This document shows positions 1 to 10,900 of a stretch of DNA of 64,000 nucleotides, piece after piece. This stretch comes from Nitzschia sp. DOCU1. Taxonomy: Eukaryota; Bacillariophyta; Bacillariophyceae; Bacillariales; Bacillariaceae. The notes under the pieces were generated by a model. That model was not told the DNA's origin and searched no databases. It was given only the letters and a program-made list of their open reading frames with translations. The stretch covers positions 62,001-126,000 of the forward strand of contig OX595991.1 of the NCBI GenBank assembly GCA_951394045.1. Reading direction: 5' to 3'. Within the stretch, counting starts at the first letter, position 1. The number at the start of each line of letters is the position of its first letter. The position numbers were made by a program, and so were the translations under genes.

Positions 1-968
1 AGAGGGAGGTGTAGAGTAGTGTGACAAAGAGATGTAACGATGTATTGTATGTAGAGATTGAAAGGAAGTGAGAGTCAAATTGTGACCCTCTCCTCAAAGT
101 GATGTTGCTCTATCGTAATCTTGTTCGATCGTGAAAGTAACGCGAGAACCGAAAAGCGAAGGAACTACGCGCAGCCATTCACTGCCAGATGCAATTACGA
201 CGTAGGCGGGTATGGGGAGTATCGGCGATTGGCCTCTTGCGTAGACTTGCCTAAAAAGTCTACTACCAACGACATTTTTCCATCGAACGCTTTCCTATCA
301 CGGACCAATCGCAGTTTGCGCTAGTCCGGAAGTGGAATTCATTCGTCACACAGCAGCTCTCGCCGTTGGGTCCGTTAGATTCGTACGGTAGCATGCAAGA
401 GGTCGAGAAACCAAGTCCCACCGATAACACGACAATTACGCTATTTGCCAAGCATTCGAGCTCTATTCAATATGAGTGGCCATCCTTCCAATCGAAAATT
501 TAATTAGAGGAATGGCGACAACGAAATTCGGATTGGGGGACCAGAAGCCCCGCAAGTACAACTTTGCCGTTAACCTGCCACTATGAGCAACGAGGAAGCC
601 CTTTTTATCTCTCGACGACATGGCACGTAATGTAATTCGTCCAATAGACTTGCAATCCCTCAAAACATTTAATGCCGACTTCCATGATTCTTCCGAGTTC
701 CGGAACTTTACTTATTGTTCAGGGATGATGTCGTCGGTCGTCGTACTTTAACCCAGCCGGCACCATACGAAAACGCTATCATTGGGCGTTGTGAACCGCA
801 ACGTACTTTTGCTTTATGGATGGATTCGGAAGCAAACGTCATTGAGTCCAAGTAATCCATACGACCAACTAGATTATGAACACGGAATCAGCAGCGAGAG
901 ACGCTACCTACAATAGTATGTAGCTGGAGATGGAAGAAGCGACCTGCACAACCTATCATGGTGTTCTT

Positions 969-991
969 GGTTGTTGTTGTTGTTGTTGTTT
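969..991. repeat. (GTT)n microsatellite
   Basis: About seven consecutive GTT units are visible. A second, shorter GTT run lies at about 1038-1052. Confidence 0.85.
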
Positions 992-1656
992 GTTGGATCC
1001 TACTAGCCCCAAGGATGATGTTGCAGATGTTTCTAGTATTGTTGTTGTTGTTTCTGCAGGCCGCCGCGCCGTAGTATGGCACATAGTAGTATCGTACCGT
1101 TGATCGGTGGTGCACCAAAGAATAGACTGCCTATCTAGTAGCAGCATCATTACTATAGCTATTCCAGAAGCTAGTAGTAGGAGGGTAGATGTAGCGTCGA
1201 GGAATAAACCATTGTTGTTATTACGGGTATGCGTACACGTTCCCGTTTCTTCGGGTGGATGACGACGTCAAAATGTCGTAGAACCTACGCATTTCAGGTA
1301 TCCTCTGCGCAATGTTGATCTCAGACACACTGGACTTTATTTATTATTGCACCTTATCCCACTGGGATAGGGCCGAAGTCCCGCGCCTATAAAGAATTAA
1401 TGTTTTTTTGGTTGCACGTCATATTAATTACATCAAAAGGCTTCGCTATGCAGTGTCGTTATTTAATCTCACTATGAAAGAGCATAATGGTCCCTGGAGA
1501 ATCATCTTTCTACCGGGTCCAGTGGTACTATGACAGATCGAGGAAATGGGCTTGCATTCGGGAATGACAGTCGAGGGAGAATGTTGCAGATGTGCGTGTG
1601 CAGATTGTTGTGTCTCTGTGTTGCAATCGAACTGAACCAGTGCTCGAGACTTCACG

Positions 1657-1682
1657 GCAGCAGCAACAGCAGCAGCAGCAGC
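1657..1682. repeat. (CAG)n-like microsatellite
   Basis: This is an imperfect run of CAG/CAA triplets about 110 bp upstream of the ATPase start codon, probably in its 5' leader. Confidence 0.8.
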
Positions 1683-1789
1683 CCCAGAAGCTAGCTGTGG
1701 CTCGGTAGAAAGGGGAAAGCTAGCAATGGCCTAGTAGTCTAACTAGCAAGAAGAACGGCCCACTTCTGCTACTGTAAGAAAGAAAGAAT

Positions 1790-4700
1790 ATGCCGCTCCC
1801 AAGCGACATGATGATGAACCCAGCTAATAACGGTGGCAGCCAGCACAGCACATCCTCGTCTTTTGATATTTGCGAGAAGCACGCCAACAAGAATCCCATG
1901 TTTGACCCGCGTCATCACACATCATCTTCAGGAGGAGGAGGAGCAGACGCAGACTCTTCCTCCTCCTCCTCCTCCTCTTCTTCTTCTTCCTGCTGTGGTG
2001 GGTCCTCGTTGTCAGTCGTAACATCCGCCGTCAGCAGTGCCAAGACTCCCACAAAATCCCTGACTGAGGATTCAATTTCGAACAGCCTTGATGCTACCGC
2101 CAGAGTCTCGTTGCAGCCTTCAGTGGTGTCTTCTTCGTCAACACAAGTAGTATCTCGTCCAGCAGTGGCATCACCATTGAAGTACTCTCCTCCTCATCAT
2201 CATCATGATGATCAAGAATGTGAAGCTTACTATGATCATCGAAGTGATGCCGATGACGATGTCACCAAAGGAACCATCAAGTTTCCTCAACACAAACTGT
2301 TTGGGCGTGACCAAGAACTCGAGCAATTGGAGAACGTTATCAATAGCCTTTACTTGGAGGAAGATGGAGGAGCGCAGTCCTCATCAACAGCGTCGAGCAG
2401 CAGCAGCAAAATTGTTTGGATTAGCGGTCCATCGGGAGCCGGAAAATCGGCCTTGGTAGAACATGAACTACAAAAGCGCCTTCAAGAATCGACTTCTTCT
2501 GCTTCGAATCGACAGATTTGCATTTGTCGTGGCAAGTTTGATCAAGGCTTATTGACCCGCGAACCCTTTAGTGCACTTCGCCAAGTGCTGGCGGCGTTAA
2601 CCTCGGGTTCTAGCAGTCCGGGTTGCTGTTCGAAAGAAGAGAATTGTCGCATACCAATACAAGAGGCTAGGGCGACGATAGCAACAGACTCAATGGCCCG
2701 ACTGGTGCACGAACGATTAGACAATTTGAAGAGCTCGTTTTGGCAGTCTCCTGAAGCTAATTTACTCCTTGAAATCTTCCCGGTTCTCAAGGCGGTCCAG
2801 GAAAGACAAGGCGTCGTCCTCGCACGAGAAACCTTGTTACGACGTTCGTCCGCCGATCTTGTTCATGTGGGTAGAACGCTAGCGGCATTTCTTTCGGGCT
2901 ATTGTCATCGAACGTGCCCCCTGGTTGTGTATTTAGACGACCTTCAGTGGGCCGACGTAGCGTCACTCGAGGTTCTAGAGGCTCTACTCTCGGAGGATGA
3001 GCTGCTCCAGCATTTCCTTCTGATCGGAAGCTACCGGAGCGAGGAATTGGATGCGTATCCACGGCTGAAGCAGTTCTTGGACGCGATCAATGACAAACGA
3101 GAGTCTATTTCCATCCCCGTTTCCACGTTGGCCCCTCGTCACGTTTCAGACTTTCTAGCGGCAACCCTCAATTTGCGTCAATCCGAAATCGAACCTCTGA
3201 CAGAGGTCATTTACTCGAAGACCCTTGGAAATATATTCTACTGTCGACAGGCAGTGGAAGAACTGTTGCGAAACAATATCTTGTATTTTGATGTGGTCTG
3301 CTTCCGGTGGGCGTTTTCGCTGCCTTCTACAGAATTCAACTCATCCGAGCCTTCATCCATATCGACTACTACGGGGGGCAGTGGTAGAAGTGAAGAGCAA
3401 CTTTTGTGGTCCAAGAGCGTCGTCGAAATGGTGCAGCACAAACTAGAAATTCTTTCTGAGATGCAGAAATGGGCCTTGATACAAGCTGCTTTCATTCGGT
3501 ATATTCTCGACGTGCCTACCTTGTTGTACTGTCTCAGAGCAGAGCGCTATCCCAATCTGGCACACGCCGAGCTGGTCGCCCTGTTGGACGCGAGCGTCAA
3601 CCAAGGGCTGCTTCTGAAAAAGAGGCGACAGCAAACTTTATCGAGACATGTGGGGGGCAAGGAAATGGACGACTCGTCCCCCGCTGATGCTCCGTACTAC
3701 TATGTCTTTTCCCACGACGTCGTTCAAGAAGCCGCCTACACTCTGATCCTCCCGGGTGAAAGACGCCATCGGCTTCTTGTCCAAACCGCCCAAGCGTTAC
3801 TGGGTTTGGCATCGCCCGACGTCGTTTGTGATGAAGATTCCAAGACAAGTTGTTGCAATGATTTCCCGGCAAGCCGCCCCTCAGCAGAGAAGTTGGAATG
3901 GATCCTATACGTCGCGGCGGAGCATCTCAATAGAGTCCCGCTCGAGTATTTGTCGAATCCAGTCCAAGTCGCCCAGCTAAATTTACGAGTGGCCACATTG
4001 TCGATTGCCAAGGCTAGCTTCGATCAGGCCGTCCGGCTTCTGCGGGCCGCCGTGAGTGCCATTTATGCCTTGCCTGGTGCAGAACGACTCGATCGCTCGA
4101 CGCTTGCTCGACACCGTCGACAGCAATGGGAGAATCATTACGATTTATTACTTTGTGTGACGAACCATTTGATTGAAGCGGAATTCGCTCAAGGAAACTA
4201 TGCTGAATGCAAATCATCCGTGGAGGAATGCCTGGCCTATGCTAAGTCAGACAAGGACAAGTGCACTGCCTTCTTTACAAAAGTGGAGCTGGCCGTTCGA
4301 CAGGAAAGAGGCAAGATGTTTTGCTTGGGAGTGGAGGAGTCCTTAAGGATCTTGGCAGAACTCGGTCTAAGATTTCCTTCCCATCCCACAAAGACCGACT
4401 TGCTGGGAGAGAAGATGAGACTCCGAATTGCTCTCGGAACTAGGAATCTATCGGTTGTGGCTGCGTTGCCGATTGCGGACGAAGACTGGAAGTTCAAGTT
4501 ACTGGGGCAACTGATTTTGATTTGCAATCACGGAGGAACCTATGACTTGACGGCCATGGTGACACTTCGAGCGCTCCGCCTTTCGCTGGACGAGGGGATC
4601 ACGAAATACCTGCCTCGCATGCTGACGTCGTATACTATGCCACTCCGAAAGAATGGACAGCTTGAGCTAGCTTATTCCTATGCTGCACTTGTTAACCGAC

Positions 4701-5794
4701 TGTATGAGCGCTTTCCAAGCGAGAAAGGAGGCGGCGAGTACGCCATGGGCCAGACGATTCTCTATTCTGGTATTGTACATATCAAGGAACCCTTTCAAGA
4801 CTCCCTTGAAAAGGTATTGTCTTTGTATCGTATGAACCTTGCTACCGGGAACGTGGACATGGCTCTTTCCGCGGCAATGCACTTTCCTCTGCTTTTCTTT
4901 GCGAGTGGCCTGCCGCTGAATGTCCTCGTAGAACCCAAGCTTGTATTGTTTCAAGATAAGTCAAGACAGCTACACCGACCTGGATTTGAGGCGATATTTA
5001 TGGCGTGCCGGCAGTTCTTGCGGAATCTTCAAGGAAAAATGCCGTTTGCGCATTCCAGCAACCAGGAAATGAACCCAACTGAATTGAAGGGCGAAATCAT
5101 GGATGAAGACGAGATCTTTGGTCGAATGGAGGGAAACAGCCGCAACATGACTCTTCGAGACTTCAGCATGCTGAGGCTTGGACTGGCTTGCATTTTTGTG
5201 GACGAGCAAGCCATGGAGGCTATGATGACTAAATTGAGCAGCTATCCGCTGTTCGATTTACCGATAGTGCGTCAGCATCTTCGATTGATGTTCCATGGAT
5301 TCGCATCATTTTATCTTGGAAAGAAGCGAGGAGACCACAATCTGATCAAAGTAGGCCGGGAGATCGTCCGGATACTTCAAAAACTATGGAATGCAGGGAG
5401 CTCGAACGTGCGCCCCTTGCTTCTTTCTCTACGAGCGATGGATTGTCGAAAGAAAACTCTCTTCGACGAAGCGATTTCCTCTTGCTCGGCTTCCCACCTG
5501 ATGCATCTCGAGGCCATGATGCAGGAACATTGTGGACGTATGCTGCTCGAACAACGAGACGGCGCGGAAGAGGGTCGTAGTTACCTGATCCAGTCGATGT
5601 GGCTGTGGGCAGACTGGGGGGCCTCTACCAAAGTCAACCGTCTCAAGAGCGAATTTGAGTTTCTCCAAAACTCTCCCAGGAAATCAAGGAGAAACAGTTC
5701 GTTACATTCCATGGTCATGAGCAAAGCGACTCAACATGGTATTGTACGCGAGCGAAGAACCAACGAAGCTGATCCTGTTAATGTGGACTTCTAG
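1790..5794 (+). CDS. STAND-like AAA ATPase with helical C-terminal region
   Basis: This 1334-residue protein is read from an ATG with no intron. Residues 1-165 are disordered, with a poly-Ser run (about 55-67) and a His/Asp-rich patch. An ATPase module follows: FGRDQEL near 171, Walker A GPSGAGKS at 213-220, and Walker B LVVYLDDLQWAD with acidic residues D383/D384. The order GRxxEL, P-loop, DDLQWAD is typical of the AAA_16 / COG3899 predicted ATPases. The remaining 800 residues are helical, Leu/Ala-rich and TPR-like, as in signalling ATPases of that group. In other organisms this module is often fused to kinase, GAF and histidine-kinase domains; here it stands alone. Hybrid histidine kinases lie elsewhere in the window, but 35 kb away. 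The family call is good; the cellular role is unknown. Confidence 0.8.
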   Translation: MPLPSDMMMNPANNGGSQHSTSSSFDICEKHANKNPMFDPRHHTSSSGGGGADADSSSSSSSSSSSSCCGGSSLSVVTSAVSSAKTPTKSLTEDSISNSLDATARVSLQPSVVSSSSTQVVSRPAVASPLKYSPPHHHHDDQECEAYYDHRSDADDDVTKGTIKFPQHKLFGRDQELEQLENVINSLYLEEDGGAQSSSTASSSSSKIVWISGPSGAGKSALVEHELQKRLQESTSSASNRQICICRGKFDQGLLTREPFSALRQVLAALTSGSSSPGCCSKEENCRIPIQEARATIATDSMARLVHERLDNLKSSFWQSPEANLLLEIFPVLKAVQERQGVVLARETLLRRSSADLVHVGRTLAAFLSGYCHRTCPLVVYLDDLQWADVASLEVLEALLSEDELLQHFLLIGSYRSEELDAYPRLKQFLDAINDKRESISIPVSTLAPRHVSDFLAATLNLRQSEIEPLTEVIYSKTLGNIFYCRQAVEELLRNNILYFDVVCFRWAFSLPSTEFNSSEPSSISTTTGGSGRSEEQLLWSKSVVEMVQHKLEILSEMQKWALIQAAFIRYILDVPTLLYCLRAERYPNLAHAELVALLDASVNQGLLLKKRRQQTLSRHVGGKEMDDSSPADAPYYYVFSHDVVQEAAYTLILPGERRHRLLVQTAQALLGLASPDVVCDEDSKTSCCNDFPASRPSAEKLEWILYVAAEHLNRVPLEYLSNPVQVAQLNLRVATLSIAKASFDQAVRLLRAAVSAIYALPGAERLDRSTLARHRRQQWENHYDLLLCVTNHLIEAEFAQGNYAECKSSVEECLAYAKSDKDKCTAFFTKVELAVRQERGKMFCLGVEESLRILAELGLRFPSHPTKTDLLGEKMRLRIALGTRNLSVVAALPIADEDWKFKLLGQLILICNHGGTYDLTAMVTLRALRLSLDEGITKYLPRMLTSYTMPLRKNGQLELAYSYAALVNRLYERFPSEKGGGEYAMGQTILYSGIVHIKEPFQDSLEKVLSLYRMNLATGNVDMALSAAMHFPLLFFASGLPLNVLVEPKLVLFQDKSRQLHRPGFEAIFMACRQFLRNLQGKMPFAHSSNQEMNPTELKGEIMDEDEIFGRMEGNSRNMTLRDFSMLRLGLACIFVDEQAMEAMMTKLSSYPLFDLPIVRQHLRLMFHGFASFYLGKKRGDHNLIKVGREIVRILQKLWNAGSSNVRPLLLSLRAMDCRKKTLFDEAISSCSASHLMHLEAMMQEHCGRMLLEQRDGAEEGRSYLIQSMWLWADWGASTKVNRLKSEFEFLQNSPRKSRRNSSLHSMVMSKATQHGIVRERRTNEADPVNVDF

Positions 5795-6663
5795 GCGCCT
5801 TGGGCCGCAGTACGACCATGGGTTTGTTTCACGACATCAAGAAAGATCGTGGTTTTTCTTTGCTCGGGCCAGAATGCCCCCCAAGTTTTTAGTTGAGTGA
5901 TGGTGGCTGGCCAACAGCCCCCTTTGCGAAGGATTGGATCCTTCCTTGTTGCTGGGGTTACCTGATACGGGAGTAGCATAGCGACTAGACTTCATAAATA
6001 TTCGACTCAGTCTTGGAATGCCAAGATACACGTGGCTATGCTGGCAACAGCGGTTTCACACGTTCTTTCGGTCGTGGCCCCCACCACGGCAACACTAGCA
6101 AGTCCTTGCTAGCTGCTAGAGTACTGTTACTACTAACAGCCGCTTTTATACCCACGCCGCCCCTCCACCACCTTAATTACAACTAGTAGAAGAAACATTA
6201 GTTATTAGGGATGATTATTAGAGTGCAATCCCTTTTGAGGCGCCATCGACAGCATCAGAATGATGTGCGACTCGCCCAAGACTAACGCCAAGAGGGTTCC
6301 TCGAGTTTCAGCCAATCAACGGGTGCAAAGATGCAAGACTACAACCCTTCGTGCGTTTTCGTCCCACAGAAACTGCGTTTGGAAATGAGAACGCTGTGAA
6401 TGGTAACTTCATTTAGTATGAAGTCATCTTCCCCTAATTGTGACGTCATATATCGCGACCTTACCACATATATATTGAGATACGGCATTGGGAATAAGCG
6501 AACTGAGGGCTGTTATGTCTAACCCGGATTGAGCTATCGTGAATGCCGCTTTCGCCCAACGCGACATGTGATTCGACCCCTCGAACCACCCACATTTTTG
6601 GAAAGGTTTCATCATTTCCTGAATCGACCTCAACGCGAGAGACGCAATTGTGTAAGAACAACT
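5795..6663. other. Intergenic spacer
   Basis: No gene is seen. It would hold the 3' UTR of the ATPase gene and the upstream region of the next gene. An open frame continues upstream of 6664 to 6529, but its first codon is TTG and it contains no earlier ATG, so I do not count it as coding. Confidence 0.45.
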
Positions 6664-7770
6664 ATGGGTTGCCAGCACTCCACTCCAATACCTACAGCGT
6701 CGGACTTTTATTATTTGCCAACGTCTCGAGGGCTTGCTTGTATGGACGAGTCAATACTACGAATTGAGAATCCTGGCATGTGTTATTCGCTTCGGATGCA
6801 CCATGTGATTCAGCAGCAGCAAAGTCAAATAACATCTAGTACTGGGGGCATGGGGCTGGCTTCAGATCAACAGCAATCACAAGATCAACTGTCCCAACAC
6901 CAGCGGCGGAAGCGAGGAAGACGATCGACCTGCTCGAGGACACACCCGGAATCTAAAACTGTTTCTTCGTCAATGTTGATTCTAGACGATCAAAATGGAA
7001 TGGAAATTGGAAGTGGGCTTTACCTTGATTGTCCCTCTAAAAAGAAGCACATGTTATTACGAGATGGCCGAGGGAAAATTATGGCTATGCTCAAGTCGAC
7101 CAGTCATCCGACGTTTGACTTTTACTATGAGATTGTGTGCCCCAAACGGCCATCACAACTGCGTCTAGTGGACGGCGAAAGCAGCACCAGTTTTTCCGCA
7201 TGCTCGTCTTCCTGGTCATCTTTTGAGAACCGTAACTTGCCCAATCATCACGATAGCAGCCTTGCTTTGGATGAAGAAGGTGGGAATTGGTATACTTGGG
7301 GCACAGTATTCCAGATTCCACACAAACTCGAATTTCAAATGACCTTGCGACTTCCAGGGGAATCCAACCACCATCGCCCACACAGCTCTAATTGCTCTCT
7401 GTTAAATCCTCTCGCCGCATCGCTAGACGATGATGTTGACGAAGAACTGAGTTATCGCCTCCGCTATTGTGGGCCTGTCGTGGGTCCTTGTCAAATGCGA
7501 ATAGACAAGCACGACAATGCACCAGTAGCCTTGATTTCCGAAAACAATTTGCACCCTACCCGACAACCAGCAGTCGATCATCATTGTATCAGCCATCAGC
7601 GAAGCACGGCTTTGGATGCTACTACTACTGCTTCCGCCCCTGTGGTTTCGCAAAGGACAAAATCGTCCTGGAATTTGGTCATTGGGCCCGGCGTTGATCC
7701 TTGCTTGATGATTTGTTTTGCGGCCATTGTGAATTACGGTCGATCATATTCCGATAAGCGTCGAAGATAA
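6664..7770 (+). CDS. Probable N-myristoylated LURP-one/Tubby-like protein
   Basis: I take the ATG at 6664, giving 368 residues, because it is the first ATG in the frame and because the protein then begins MGCQHSTPIP. Gly2 with Ser6 fits the N-myristoylation consensus, and Cys3 fits palmitoylation, so membrane anchoring at the inner leaflet is likely. A Gln/Ser-rich stretch follows. After it come beta-rich segments: GSGLYLDCPSKKKHMLLRDG, then GNWYTWGTVFQIPHKLEF, then LRYCGPVVGPCQMRI. The C-terminus has WNLVIGPGVDPCLMICFAAI. The last segment resembles the closing hydrophobic helix of the LURP-one-related/Tubby-C fold (GxDxxLxxxxxxxx). The myristoylation start is seen directly; the LOR assignment is pattern recognition and moderate at best. 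The protein ends in a basic SDKRRR. Confidence 0.6.
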   Translation: MGCQHSTPIPTASDFYYLPTSRGLACMDESILRIENPGMCYSLRMHHVIQQQQSQITSSTGGMGLASDQQQSQDQLSQHQRRKRGRRSTCSRTHPESKTVSSSMLILDDQNGMEIGSGLYLDCPSKKKHMLLRDGRGKIMAMLKSTSHPTFDFYYEIVCPKRPSQLRLVDGESSTSFSACSSSWSSFENRNLPNHHDSSLALDEEGGNWYTWGTVFQIPHKLEFQMTLRLPGESNHHRPHSSNCSLLNPLAASLDDDVDEELSYRLRYCGPVVGPCQMRIDKHDNAPVALISENNLHPTRQPAVDHHCISHQRSTALDATTTASAPVVSQRTKSSWNLVIGPGVDPCLMICFAAIVNYGRSYSDKRRR

Positions 7771-7913
7771 TGACGATGTGTGCTATAGACCGGAGATTTG
7801 ATAACCATGCGACCTTACTTCTCAGAGCAATTAATAGCTAGCGCAAGCTGGTGGGCGCTTTGAGGTCAGCTGGTGCAACGAATCAGCATTTCGTCCAGCA
7901 GCGGAGTAAATGG

Positions 7914-10900
7914 CTAGATGTACTGGTAGTAGCATTGCATTTCTTCTTCGGAAGTGCAAACTTCACACTTTCCGTCGACGATTTTGTCTTTACAAGCGCC
8001 ACACTTTTCCAGTTGATTCATGTCAAAGACGACAGGCCTGAAGTCGCTTCGGATGCACAAGCCTCCACTCGATGCAATGACCACGATCAATATGAAGGAA
8101 ATGCATATCAGCCCAAAGTTGATGACTACGCCGCCAAGATGGTAGCGCAAATGGAGGCGCTCGCCAGCTTGGCGCTGACGAAGCATGCGGCGTTCTCGGA
8201 GCAATCGTGCCTTGCGTAGCTTGTGGTTCGAGCTTTTTGGGAGCCCGAATGAGTCATTAAGTTGTTCTTCAGGATCGTTATCGTCGTCTCCGAAACTGTG
8301 GCCAGACACAGAATCTTCATCGCTAGACGCACCACTTCCACCACTGTTTAAAGTTGAATTGCGTCGCGAATGCCCACTGTTGATTTTCCGTTTGGATACG
8401 TTGAGGGTTCGACTGCTAATGTAGGGTTTTAAATCCTTTTCGACTGCATCCAGCCGATCGTAGCGATCATGGTAGATCTTGCTTTGGAGTCGATAGGTCA
8501 GAAACTCGCAGTAAATCGCTGCTGCCTCGATAATCCACATAATTACGGCTCCCACAACCCGGTCATCAAAGAACATGGCAAAGGTAATGGTAAAGCCGAC
8601 CATGGGATTAATCAAATTGAAAGGCAGACCTTTTCTGACGACTGGAATAATCTCGCAAAAGATCATAGCCAAGTACACGTAGGTGGTTATACGAATGGCT
8701 TTGCTCCAATCTACATCCACAAATTCGAGCGAGAAGATTGGCACACCACAACACGTCGTCACCCCATGGTAGGTCGTGATAGAGACCAATGCGGCAATAA
8801 AGTCCAACAAGAGAGTGTACCATATATATATTCGAATGCGTTTGCGTTCAAGCTTTTCGTCGGGATGAGGAGGCAGGATGCGAATATATCTTAAGGCACG
8901 TTTCCACAGGGGGTCGTCGGGGAAGACTTCTTCCTTGTCCTGACTCATAAGGGACCTAGTCGAGAAGCCAAAGGAATGACTGGAGCCTCTTTTCAGACCG
9001 GGGCGACTACTTTGTCGGGGACCAAGACCAGGACGCGAGGGGTGCGGCTTGGTACTTGGCGAATCGTCAAAAACGATAGTCGTTTCTTCGATCGAGGAAT
9101 CATCATCGTCGGAACATACATTCTCGGGGAAACGAGCTCGAGCATGAGTATCTCGGCGAGGAACGAAAGATCTTGCGTGATGACTTGAATTTCGGAGGAT
9201 ACTTTGATGGTTGTGGCTGCTATTCTTGAGAATGGATGGAGCAGCCTCAATGCCAGTGCGTACATGCATAGAACTTTCAGGGAATAGTTCCAAATCCCCC
9301 GATTGACTACGGGAGATTTGGCGCGGCTTGTCGGAAAATCCCGCGGCATTGGTCTCGCGTTCTTGGGCCGGACGCATATATTCGAGGTCGGAAGATTGTG
9401 CTCGGGCCACGAGGCGACGTCCACTAGTAGGGCGTTGGGAGGAAACGCCATTCAACTGGGACAAGCTTTCAGGTTTCTTCAAGGCCAACTCTGCCGGGGT
9501 CGGCTCTTTGTTGGCGGACGGCGACGTCGAATCGATCAGATTATTCGCCCTGAGAAAGTCTAGCCGGCTTCCCCGACGTGGCTGTCGATAAGATTCGATA
9601 GGAAGCTCCTCGTCCTCCAACTGAGCGCGAGCAGACGCAGTCAGATTCTTTTCTTTGCCTGCTTTCGCAGTGTCTGCCACTGATGCTTCGGGGGCTTTGG
9701 AACTGATTTTGCTCGCTTTATTTTTCCGGGGAGACTTTGTGTTCGCTTTAGCCACGCCCCCCTTGGACTTTGTCTTTTTGGAAGTCTGGAGTGGGCTTTC
9801 TTCTATGCCACGTTCTCTGCCAGACGATGACTTCTTTGGAGATTTGAGCTTACCACCCGATGCTGCTTTCTTGGGAGGTTTGGAACTTACGGGGCCACTA
9901 CTTCCTGCAGGGGTAGTATCGTCGCCGGGCTTGAGGCTCGCTCGGTCGCTTGCAAGCTGTTCACTTTGTTCCGAAAAAGATTCATTGCCGTGGTTCAAAA
10001 ATGGAATCTTTTGAAACAAGTGGAATATGCCAGCACTCAAGCTCTGACTGTTAGTCGTAGCGGGGGGAGAGGAAGGAGCCGTCTTCGCAGTCTTGCTACC
10101 TATATGTGTCCTTGTGGGCGGCTTGGGGCTGCTGCTTTGGTTTGATCCTTTCCGGCTACTTGTAGGTCTGGGACTGATGCGCCCACTACTGTCCTTGAGC
10201 ATGGAACTATGTTGACCAATGAGGAGTGGTGGGATATTTTCAGTCCCAGATGTTGGGTTGAGAAAGGGTAATTTCCGAATTGAATCGGCCAGTTGACTAC
10301 CAAGTCCCCGACCATTGCTGGTCGAGTCTGTTAACTTCGGAGAATGGTTAACTGTGGTCGCCTTTTTCTTGGGTGATCCCTTCGGCGACATGTTGCTAGG
10401 ACTCTGTTCTCTGATGCTTCCTAATAGTCCTCGTAGCCCTCGACCGATTTCAGCGCCCTGGGATTCTTGCCTTTTCTCTGTCTTTGATTTTGCAGCGGCT
10501 GATGTTGATTGGTTGGGCATGCTACTGTATCGCTTCATTCCTCGACTAGCAGGTTCGACCCTTCCTATTGCATGCTGAGGAGAGTTCGGCCTCTTCGTTG
10601 GTGATGAGCTAGTCGAGGAAGCTGTTACGGCCGGACTTGTTCTTCCTGAGGGTAGAATCGTATTTGACGCGGAAACACTTCGCTGGACTCCTCGATCTAA
10701 TGGAGTGGTCGGGGTTAAGGGTACCGACGGAGCTAATGTGGCTGCCGTAGGAGAAAGCAAACTCTTTGGATGGTGCTTCTTCGGTGAATGGTTCCGGACA
10801 GGAGTGGCTGGGGTGGCATCGCCCATATTATTTGTCGGTGCTTTCTTTGCCGCGGGCTTCTTTTTGACTGGTGACCTGGGCGTAAAAGTTGAAGATGGGC

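Larger units (their letters stand above)
1..1789. other. Gene-free 5' region with simple repeats
   Basis: I see no convincing gene here. The short open frames lack domain-like composition. The stretch holds GTT-type and CAG-type triplet runs, and its last part is presumably the promoter and 5' UTR of the ATPase gene that starts at 1790. Confidence 0.5.
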
